Shown here: positions 12,201 to 24,200 of the stretch, piece by piece
Layout: each line of letters opens with the position of its first letter
How positions within the stretch are numbered: position 1 is the first letter of the stretch
From: Struthidea cinerea
Lineage: Eukaryota > Chordata > Aves > Passeriformes > Corcoracidae
Direction: 5' to 3'
Assembly (NCBI GenBank): GCA_013397865.1
Contig: VZTI01003110.1
Span: 65,220 to 129,219 of the forward strand
Length of the DNA stretch: 64,000 nucleotides
Program-made: the position numbers and the translations under genes
Notes under the pieces: generated by a model
Seen by the model: the letters and a program-made list of their open reading frames with translations, nothing else
What the model was told of the DNA's origin: nothing
The model's database searches: none

Positions 12201-15200
12201 TGGCAGGGGATATTTGATTGTCCTTGGCATTTATATTTATTTCAGCCTGACTGAAAAAGAATCAAATCATTAGATGCTTTGGAAATTGCAAAATATGGGT
12301 GAGCGTGACTCTGCACAGCTATTGCTGAAAATGCTGCCTGAACATCAAACTCTATGGGCATTCTTAACCACCCATGAGATTTACAAGGAAATAGAAACAA
12401 ACCGAAGACACAAAGTTACAGAGGGAAAAGCAAACAGCAGAATAAATTACTGCTGACAGTAGAGAGGATGAAACCTGCTCTTGGAAACAGCTGAGAAAAA
12501 GACAATTATGAGAGCATGACCTTGGCACTTGAGTCACAAGGAACTGCATACACAAATCCTGTCACATATTTTCCCCTGACCCTAAGGTAAATCATTACTG
12601 TAGACTGAAAAGAGGCCATTAATTTTAAATACTACTGGTATTTTTGCAGCTTCCTAGATGTGACAGGAGATTAAGAAGAAGAAGCTGTTACTATTAGCAT
12701 AGCAAGCAACAAGAGATTTGTCTCTCTGCAAAGGCCTCTGACTTCAGCCTAGCATAGTGAGACTAGTGAGGGATAAGAGGAGAGGGCAGTGCTGTTTACT
12801 GCCCAGAGAGCTGGGAACCAGGGAACCAGGGAACACTTAATACCAGATTATTAACGCAGCTTACCAGGCATTCTCTTTTTGTGAACAGTCAGAGCCAGGG
12901 GGGATGAGAAAAACCCAGTCATAAAGCATTTCACTAGAAATGTGGTGGGATTTAGAAGGAATTTTGCCCTATTCCCTTGCTGTGGAGTAATAGGAATGCC
13001 AGAAAGACTTCTGCAGGAAAGAAATATCCCCTGCCCATGTGCCCAGTGAAGTTCTGGAAAGTAGCTCATCTTACTGTGATCAAACCAAGCTTATTAAAAA
13101 ATAAAAATTAAAAAAAGAGAGATAATTTCTCCTTCAAAGTATGTTACAAAGAAAGGTGCTGAATTCAAGCCTGGAGACCAAAGTTTTGCATCCAGCCACC
13201 AAAGAACTGCAAAAACCCAAAACACCATAAGCAGCTTTCTCCAACCCAAGCTGATAGCACAGCTCCCAGCTCCTAAAGGCAGACCAAACAGCTGCTGCCT
13301 TGGTTCATTCAGTTATTCAGCTCACATGCCAGCAGAGGTTCTGTGGGGATGAGAATAATTCACACATGGAGGTACACCGAAATACATCAGGGACTTCTCC
13401 CCTGCAGCACTGAAGTGAATGGAGAGTTCTACTGTGTATTTCAATGAATGCTTCTAACTCAGGAGCTAACTCAGTGGCTTATTTTAATGGGAAATGCAGA
13501 TTCTAAAAAAAAAGGCGTCTATACTCAACTGTTAGTGGGAAAACAATTAAGAGTTAAGGCAGGTGAGCGTGTTATTCCCATCTTAAAAAGGGACCCACTA
13601 AGGAACAGAGCAACAGAACAACTCTACTGCTCGCTGTCACAAGTTTTAATTTCTGACAAAATTAAGAATATAATGCTGACCCAGGAATGCCAACTCCCAC
13701 TCTTGTGGTGGTTACTAGGCTACAGTGCTAGTTGAACACATTTACCTTGCAATGTATCCTGAAGGGCTTCAATTTGCTCCATCAGTCTCTGATTACAGTT
13801 TTTCAGGTGGTAATTTTCTAGCTCGAGCTATGAAACAAGAATAATAAAAACTGAAAAATAATGCCAAACTGGTGTACGTGTGACCCACTACACAGAACAT
13901 GCCTTCATCTGTATTATTGTCAAATATCTTAACAAGGGGAAAAAAAGATGAGTGAGTCTACCAGTCACCTCGAAATCCTTCTAATCAGCAGCATCACTAG
14001 AAAACTCACTTAAAATATTTTTCTGTGCTTTCTCAAACAGCCTCTGTATGAACTACTGGCACTTCTCAAATATGTCTTTAACTTGGAATAAAAGACCGGA
14101 CAGCCCACTCCCAGCTGAAAACTACTACAGCATCTTTAAAACTGCATGCTGACCCACTGATATCTTTGTTTTTCTAGAGGGTAGGCCCAGATAGAGGCAC
14201 AAATCCACAGGATGGAAAGAACAGAGAGGTAAGAGATGAGAAAATACTGGGCAATAGGAAAACAGCATTAGTCAGAGATGATAAATTATAGAAGAGCAAA
14301 GGACATGTTTGTGTAACAGGTGCTCTGCCAGAAAGGAACAGAAACTGCACCCAGAGAAAAGAGGGAGAGCTAAAAGTAAGCTAGGTGAAAGCCACTTGCA
14401 ACTAGTCAATGTTCAGGAACTGCCTTTGGGCACTGGCAACTTCACAGGCATTTACAGTTTGCCCAATAAAGTAAATAGCCCTCAGTAAGACTGATGACCC
14501 CAGCCCTATAAGTGAGTATATGTAGGGCCAAACAAGCAGAGTGCCTCTGTGGCAGATTGACTGTCCCCAGACTATTGCCCTACATAGGAACCCCCTGGCA
14601 GTGCAGCCACTGCACTTATTCACAGGCCTTGAAACCTGGCAGCAAGCTAGAGACTTACCTCCCTGAGCTTAAATGTTACCCACTCTTTGATCTTGGCAGC
14701 TTTCTCTTGAACAATTTTGGCTTCCTCAGTCCTCAGCTGTTTCTGTGCCAAAAAACCAAACCCAACATTAGACGCATTAGGAGAGCACAACTAACAGTTC
14801 TCAGTGAGTTACTGCATCAGGAGTGACTGAAACACTGAAGCTCCCATTCCAGACGTAAGATTTAAGACTGCTACTTGGACACTATTATTCAGCTGGCCTC
14901 TGAAAAAAAAACAAGCTCTAAGTTGCCTTACACGGTCCCTAGAGTTAAATTCAGAGACTTGTCTCAAGAGTTTGTTGTGGAATAGCAAAATCCAGGTCAG
15001 GTAACAATTGGCCACCTACCACAATTTGAGTACAGTCTGCAACTTTTTCTGTTTCATGTGGTTTTGCAATGTTGATGTCTGCTGTTGAGCATCTGTAGTG
15101 TTCCCCCAGCCTACACACACATCATTGGCCAAAGGTAATAAGAATTAAGCAGTGCCCACAACTGATTCATAAAACATCAATCATTCCAAACAAAAGGGAT

Positions 15201-18200
15201 TCAGTTGCTGTAAGCACAAGTGTAGGGCACAAATTTTCAAGGCGTACAAGATGCAAATGCCAACAACTTATTTAATACACACACACACACACACACAATG
15301 TTCTCACTAAGAAAATTTTTAAAAAAGCTCCACAATTAGGCCTTGAAAGACACTAAGATCTGCTAGAAGGATTTCAGATGCTATAAGCAGTTGTATGTTT
15401 ACATATCCATGAGAACAGGTTCTAGTCCACAAAAAGGTGTTATGGCAATACTGTTGATTTGCACAATGACTGTTGTTCCCCCAAGTATCTGCTTGGGTAA
15501 TATTGATACAGCATTTTTGCAGCTGTGTTTTCTCAGCTTTTCTGGAAAATTCCTTTGAAAGATGCCGAATTAACACTACGGTCACCCAAAACTTTCTGTT
15601 TTATCTTCTGTGTGGCTTCACAAGCAACATCACTGAAAACTCTCCTATCTGCAGAATAATTTAAACAACTGCAAGAAGAAATCAGTTCCAGGAGCAAGGG
15701 AGGGAAGGGAGAGAGGAGGAATATATGCTCCATGGCACATCAGCCCTGGTTTCTCCAATTAAGGGGCAAAGATAATACCTTCTGGTAGCAGTTGGTGATT
15801 TCCCTGTTATATTGTTCTTTCTGAAGTAAACCGACACAAGTAATTATGATAATAAAAATGTCAGTCCTTTCCCCCACTGTAATTTTTCACACTGATAAAT
15901 ACCATATAAATGCACAGTACACTGCACAAAATTCCCCACATTTTCACATCACTTTTAATCACCACATGCTATTTATCACTAAAACTGCACATTTAAAGGA
16001 TCTTATTCAAGTATGTTTGCTGACTTTAAAGTAGACCCTAGTAACATTATAGGCAGCAGGAACATTTGAAGTTGAGTATAATGAAATAACAGCAATCAAA
16101 TCTGATGCTTTAAGAAGAAGACTTATTTAGCTTTTTTTCCCCTTTTATATGACTGTGTGTGTTCCTAATCATCAGGTCTCAACCTTTGCAGGAGTTAGAC
16201 TACTAGATGTGCCTACAGGTCTGAAATCATCTGGCACAAATAGCAGATCTACCATCTCTGAAAATCCATCAGATGGGAATTGGCTTTGAATCCCTAGTGA
16301 CCTGGACTTGTCTTGGAACAGGGTTCAAGAAGTAAAAGACTCAGATTAGTACACTATATGGTGAAGTGCAATGCCAAGATTTTATTTAGGGTTCTAAAGT
16401 AGAATAGTGACATGATGACAGCATTGTCACCAAGCTTAGTATGCCCTGCCTCTAAGCAGAACCAATTCACTCAGGCACAGCAGCCATAGATGCAGTTATT
16501 GTGCTTTAAGATCCAAAAGCTATTAGAGATTCTTTGTGTCCCACACTATTGTGTGGTCCAGACATGATCTCAGTGTTCTCTAAATAATGCTCTGAACTCC
16601 ACGGCTCTTCCCATCCCAGTGAAAACAAATAGGATGCCTTACAGAGACCCTTAGTAACCTAGCTCTGCCACCATCTCATCCCATTCTGAAACTAAACCAC
16701 TGACTCTGATAAAGAGTGTTTCTTGTCTGGAATTACCAAGCTTTGGCTTTCATTTCTAGAAACTCATTTTACCTCTTGTTGCTGGAACAAGATTTCTACT
16801 AACAGTCCTTGAAATAGGTGACAATTAGTTCAGTGTAATTCAAATGGCCGAGTAATTTTTTTTTTTTTTTGTAAAATTCTACTTCTGTTTAAAAGTTACT
16901 TACTTAGCAACACATAAAAATACCTCATTCCTCATGTTATAAAAACCACAGGGCAAGGCCTTTACTAGAACTGAAATACAAGCCCTATTGTAGATGTAGC
17001 ATCTGCCCTCCACCAACTGAAAATGGAAGAGACTAAGAACTATCCATGCTGGGAAACAGCTGCTCTTTTATAATGACATCTGACAAGAGATGAACTATGC
17101 TAAAGGACTGCTGAAGACTGGGAAAAGACCCTTCCCAAGAAGCAGCATGAACTGAGTCAGAGATGGGCTACACAATGGTTCTGCAAAGCAATCTATATGC
17201 CAAAAAGCCAGAGAAAGACCATGACCAGACTGTAGCATTACAATGTAGGGTCTCAGAACTAACGTAAGGGAGCCCTTTAAGCTCATTGACTGATCTCCAA
17301 TAATGAAGAGACATGGGCTGTCAAGCTGAGTGGATGTATTGTCTGAATAGGAAAGAGAGGATCTTGTACTGAGCTGGGCATCATCTTACAGATGATCTGG
17401 AGACAACTGAGAGACTAACATGCAACGAGACATAATCCATATCTTTGAACTATACATTACAGAATTCCTCTAACTCATGAAACCTACAGGCCTCCCTGTA
17501 GGAAATACCCCTACCTGTTTTGCTAGCTGTGTCTCCAATTTGTTGATCAGATCCTCCTTTCCTTGCATTGTGCACATCAGCTCCTGGTATTTCCTGTGCA
17601 GGGTGCTGTCAGATTCAGCAGTCTTCACGCTGGCTAGTTTTATCTTCTCTTCCATAACTCTGACCTGTAATGGTAATCAGAAGGAAATTGAAAAAAAACA
17701 AAACACAACAAAACAAACTAATGCAAATTAAGGAGCTGCTTGTGTAGTGGAAAGAGAATGAAAATAAACGAGAATATTTGTGGGTTTCTTATTTTTCAAG
17801 TCAGGGAAGGAAAAATAAAACATCAAAAACTGCAATGCCCTTCAGGTCACACTTAGTTTATATCCACATTTGTGAAAGGAACATTGTCCATTCATTTGTA
17901 ATGCTGAAGCAGTAACAGATGCAAACTGAACCATGAACAGATAAATAAATCATGGATTGTGAGATACTACAATCAAATTCCTAATCAGAGGCCATACAGG
18001 CACCACAGTCTCTGTACACGTATGAACAAGGTACATCGCACCTTCCTCCTTTGCAATATCACAGCCAGTTTTTTACCTCATTCACTACCATACCACAAAC
18101 CCCTGGCCATTTGCTTCAGATTCAGATTTCTATAGCAAAATCGACTATGGAGGTCCTTCTTCCTCCGATCCCCAGTTTAAGACAATGTTTTAGCAACTCC

Positions 18201-21200
18201 TGTCTTTCTGCCAAGTCTTTCCTCCAGACCTGCTAAGGAGTTACAATGTTAGCTACTTCAGAAGATTTGCCTGTCTTTGAGCTCCTGCTAGTGCCAACAC
18301 TTCTTCATCTCAGCAAGAGAAAGATCACTGTAGTGCTCCTTCACTACAGACAAAGTTTCAATGCACTAAAATCTAGTGGCTACTGAAGCGTTTCAGGTTT
18401 TTAGCAAATTTTTAAAACCTCTTTGCTTTCTTCAAAACCTTTGTCTCTCAATAATGCCACTCCATTTTACCATTACCTCATTCTATTACAATGGATTATA
18501 AGACTTCATTTCTAAAGATGAATGGAATCCCCTCAATTTAACTCAAATGTACTAATTGCAGCATTTGAAGATGGGAAAATCTCTGGTTCCAACACATCTC
18601 AAAGAAGCTAAATCTGCAAAGAAACCAGCTCCAAATACCATAAATTTAGCATGAATTTAGAACCAGAAAGACAGAGTGCAGGCAGCAATCTGAGCACTTC
18701 ACAAAGTCTGTGCAAGACTGTTAGTCATGCTCTCTTGAGCAGCCTATACTTCATACTTGTAGAAGCTGTGTTTTGTCCTCCTGTCTGCCTGAATTAGGCA
18801 GAGAAGCAAACTACCTCTTCCTCATACTGAATCAGAAAGGTAAGCGCCCAACATCTGAGCCAGATAACTAAGCCTGCTGAGTCGGATGTGTTTTCATTAG
18901 AGTTTAGGGTGATTATAGTAAAAAGAAATGGCCCCTCCTTTCTGTCTGATGCCCAAATGCTGACTCTGTACTAGAGGCTCAGTGAGGGGACTGCAAACAT
19001 GTGATTTCCTTAATTGAGGTTGGCAGCTACAGGGAGTCCATTGAATTAACAAATCCAACCCCCCAGACTCCTGGAGAGAAAGATAACAAGGGATTTTGCA
19101 CTTCATGTGGAGCCCTCTCATTTGCTGGCTGCCTCTCATTCATGGTGAATGTACTCATTAGTGGAAGGGAATGGTCCAACTCTAGCGCTGTCACTTCTTC
19201 AGGCTGTCAGGCAGCAATGTAGCATTTCTCTAGGAACACTTATCTCGGGATGTGGATAAGGCTGCTGGAAAGGCAAACATTGAGGGTTGCTAGTCTTTAG
19301 GACCTGCCAGCATATGGCTACAGAACTGCTGGTGGCAGATGAGTGAAGGCAACCCTCATTTCTGCTGGTGGCAGGTGAGTGAAGGCAACCCTAATTTCTG
19401 CTACACCTTCCCAGCCAAGTTCTCCCTTTCTTGCCCATTCTTGGACCTGGATTTGACTTGTTCTCCATCTTGTCCCTTGCTGTCATTGTGTCTTATCATA
19501 TCCTGGGCACTCTGCTCCTGTCATTGAGGTGTATGCTAGTATGAAACTTTCTTCACTGGCCAGCGGCAATAACTGTATTTCCTGCTGGTGCTGTCACAGC
19601 TGTCACTTTTGCCTGTATTGTGTTACCTTTGCCTGTCTTGGTTGGGTATGGACTTACTGATACCACTCCCAAGAACAACTCTTTTTCTTTACTGGGAGTT
19701 GGTGGTCCAGCATAAAAACCAACAGCAGGGTGTCAACACATAGCTTCTTTCCTAGAATTAAGCTGGTCAGTAAAAATCTTGATGTCAGTATCAAACTGGC
19801 ATGGAATAATATGTTCTACAGACAGAATACCTTTCCAGGTACTCCAAGTTCTGGATTCCCAGGTGATACGCCTCCCAGTGCTTATAACACTGCCTATTCA
19901 CTCCTTCCCTTCTGAAATCATCTTTGACAGTCATTCTTGGCTGTGTGGCTTTTATTTCTGCCCTTCAACCCCTGACTTAGTGCTCAGTCCTGCAGCTCTT
20001 GTCCAGCTGAAGGGAGCTGATTCACTTAAGCCTTCCCTTCATCAGTGATCTGCAGTGATGCAAGAGCTCAGACCACCTGGCCCTTCTTGGCTCTTTTGTT
20101 TCTATAACACTCCTTAGAGTGCAGAATGTCTGCTTCCCAAAGGTACATTATTCTCTATAGCCTGTTCACAAGCTGAAGTCTGCCTCTCTCCCCTTCTCCA
20201 TTACTCAAGAAGCACAGAAGGACTAGTTTAGACAATATGCCTAATTTTTAGATGATTACAGTAACAGACAATGAATCCAGCTTACTGTTTTTCTCCATGG
20301 GCTCCTGAGCCAGAGCAGAAATTATTAAGAAGTCCAAAACAAGTGATAAGGGTGTGTCTGAAAAACCTACTTCTTCCACAGAACCTTCTCTACTTGTAGA
20401 CAAGTCCTCACCAGTACTCTTAAGTATTTGTTTCCTGAGGACCTGCCAAGCAGCCCTATCTTTGCGATTTAATCCTGAGGTACAACATCCCCTTCCGTTT
20501 CCACAACAAAGCATGCCTATCATGGACAAGGGGGTAAAGGCCGTGAAGCTGACAGGAAGGTGTAAGGTGCTGGTTTTCACTTAGAGCTCAACATTCTCAG
20601 GCACGTGTTCACACAGTGAAGGCTCAAAGACTGGGAAGTAGACCAGAAAACCCATCCAACCATTGTAAATCAGTGTTTCCCTAGCAGGGCATAGCACTGC
20701 AGATTGCTGTCTGTATACTAGACTGGAAGGAATTTAGAGTGAGTTAACTGCTGCACTTGTACCAGAGCCACCATAAAAGAATCTCTTACCTGTTTCTCTG
20801 CATCCTCAGCTCTTTGCTCTGCTTCTATCACTCTCTGTTCCAATTCCTGCATCTTCAGAGACAGAAAAGAAAGAAGAGGGGGAAACAAGGAAAACAAATT
20901 AACATCACCTGGAAATTCACGTTTTACTCAGGACTTGTGCAAGACTACAGATCTTTGGCATATTTTGAGTTAACTGGACAGCTTTGACCAGGAAAAAAAA
21001 AAGCCTTTGACCTTTTGCAGTCTTTTGCCCTACTTTGAATATACCGGAACCATCTTCTCATTAGTGAGCTTCATCATTCATTACATGGGTCAAAGGAACA
21101 GTGCCAAAGTCTTGACCTCATCTCTACAATTTACACACCATGGGCTGTCCCTGCAAGGAGCCTGTTCACGGTGCACCATTCCCTGGTGAATAAGTTCCCT

Positions 21201-24200
21201 GATCTTATTTCAGCTAGGATTCATTCACAATCGTAAATAAAAATTAATACGTCTTGGAAAGCTCACAGCAGGTTCTCTATGATGCCACATTATAACCAGT
21301 AAATACTTTGCTTTGGCTTCAAAAGCATCACAGACTCATAACTGACAAGATTAACAATGATCTTAATTTTCCTAGATTTCTTTTCATTTTGAAGAGCTTT
21401 GCAAACTGACAGTTCTGTGATTTGACATCTGAGCATTGCTGCTATCGAAGTCAAAGGACACCGAACAGAATTTTATCCTAAATGTTTATAAGTCACTTCA
21501 TTCTCATAAAATGCAGAGGTACCTGGGGTTCTTCTAATAATTTACCACTAGAGCCCATTTTTTGGGGGAAGGGTGGTGGTTTGGGGGGGGGGGTGGTATT
21601 TTTTGTTTGTTTGTTTTTCGTTTTAATTTTTCTTTAAATAGCAACCTAGTATCTCATTTGATGTTTGCCAAGGTCATCTTCCACCTGGCCTGCTTCAATG
21701 GGTCTCAGATTTAAGCCCAGTAATACAAAGTCAGTGACATTAAATTTTACCCACCAAGTTGCAAAATTTGAGGAAAGCTTCATGGAATTTCCAGCACTTA
21801 CTTATGTTTTACTATGTAAAGAATGACATAGAAGAATCTTCAGAAGATTAAAAGAATCATGCTTAAAGAAGGAAAACTACAAAGGGAACTGAGCTCCTTT
21901 TCTCTCCAAAGCATTTTGTGATTCTTGATAAAGCACTGGAGCCAAGTATTCAGGTTGGTCACTAACAGGACCAAACCAATATTTCTGAAAATGGGACTTA
22001 TTCCTCTAGGGCTGATCACTCAGAATGGATGTGGCAGCATTCCCGTTTCCATTTGCCTTCCTTCATATGGCAACAAGACAACTCTTCTTTCCATACGTGC
22101 TCACTGATGCAAGAGCAGACTGACGCCTATCAACAAACATATCGAAAGGTACATACATGTAGACACCTCAGTAGTCACGTAACTAAAAAAGCAATGACAT
22201 AAATTAAAACCATGAAAATCAAAACCTGCTACATTTAGCATGATACTTCTCAGGTTCACTTTTTCAGTGGAACAAGCAAATACATCAGTCTCTGTAACTT
22301 AATATCCAAATCAAGGATGCTTCTTTGGCAGAGGAACAGAGAGATGCCACAGAAGACTGCAGCCACACAAAGCTGCTCTGACCAAAGAATCTTAGAGGAG
22401 ACTGAGCTCAAGGCAATCTAACATGAACAGCAGTGGTTTGTGTTACACGAGTATACGTCCCTCCAGTACAGCGATGTACCCATGCACTTATCTATTAGTC
22501 TCTGGACAGTCATCACCCCAGACAGGTAGCAGCAAAACATTGGCAAAAGAGAGATGTTAAACATAATTACTGTGGAGATATAATATGCTTTGGGAAACAA
22601 AGACTGTTTAAGACAGTAGCTTCAGAATCAATGGTTTCTCCTAGTTCTCTGATTAATTGACAGGGTCTACATTCACAGCACAGATGAAATTCTGGGCCTT
22701 TTTACCAAGCTATCCTCTTAAACTAATAATTCAATCCTCCACAAGGATCATGAAACACTCAGGTTATTTTAAGAAGACAGCACTGTTCTGACTGAAAACC
22801 TCTTTGTTGTCCCAGCAGTTGCTTTGCATTGCTAGCAGTTTTGGATCTTGATGAGGACAGAGAATCTACCTTGCGACCATTCCTGATCACAAAAAAGTTA
22901 TGAAACTTGTGCAAGCAGGGTGACATGGCTAAGTTCCAGCCAAATCAATTACTTTTGTCACCCTAATTCACTCTGTAGCCTTAAATGAACTTGTACTTTT
23001 CTTAGTTTCCTGTTCTACATTGTTGGGTTGTCCTACTATGAACTGTTAAATAACTGCTGCGTTCCTCATGTACATGAAATCATTATTTCACTCATCCCCA
23101 GTGTCAGCACTCTCACTGGAGCACATTCAGATTTAATACACGCATGCTTGTAAGGCTCTTTCAAATCCCTCAATGAATTAATAATAATGCTTGGTATTTA
23201 CATGGGTCCTTTCATTCAAAATGCTTTATAATTTGACAAATGCTACTAAGCAATGTGACCCAGGTCACACAAAAAACTTAGTAAACAAGCCAAATGCACG
23301 CAACTCTTCTTTCAAACACTAGCTCAGACAGCTTGTATGGGAGAAACAGGACTAGTTGAATAGCCATGCTTACACGAGACAAAAGAGCCTTTTTCCAAAT
23401 GTTCATTGTTTACTGAAGTAAGACAGAAGCAGGTTAAGTTACCCAGACGGCCCTTCTAAAAGCTGCAAAACATCCTCCCATCAACCATTCACACGGGCTT
23501 TCCCTCTCCCGATGGCTCAGAAGAGGCTACATAAAATTGAGTGAAAAGATCCTACACCTCTCAGCTTCATTTTCCTCCTGCTGTTCTGTTCCAGATCTCA
23601 CTCCTAACCAGGTCAACTCGCTGCCAAGACAACAGCCTCCTATGCCACTCACCAACAGAGGAGTATCCCTTTTCCTTGTGTGTGTACAAGAAAGTCAGGG
23701 TGAAAACAACTGCCTGTTTCCAAAGCGATCCCTGCTAACGTCCACAAGGTAGGACTCAGGGGTCTCGTGCCCTGTGGGGTCCAGCAGGATGGCAGAGCTT
23801 TGTCTGGGAGACCAAGGGCTAAGGCTCTTCTGCCATGCCATCCCCCAGCCAGGCTCTGAGCAGCTTGGGCAGCTCTGTTTGATAGCTGAGACCAGGCTAT
23901 CAGCGTGGAAGTTCACACTATGTGAACTAGGGCATTGGCAGTTAAACCTCTGGGTTTTAAATTCCTCATGTTCTGAACAGCGATCTAGATTATTCAATCT
24001 AAGCGGATTTAAAAAATCTGAAGTATTTAAACTGTTTGAGCACATTGTACTACCAATGCCAGGCATGAGTGGTTAGGTTTTTTGCGAGTTAAAACAGTAA
24101 AAACTTTCTTGAAATCATAAAATTAGTTACAAAGAATAATTTAAGATGTGGAGGATCAGGTTTTCAAGCCCTTCAACCAGTCACCTCCAGACCTAAGACA

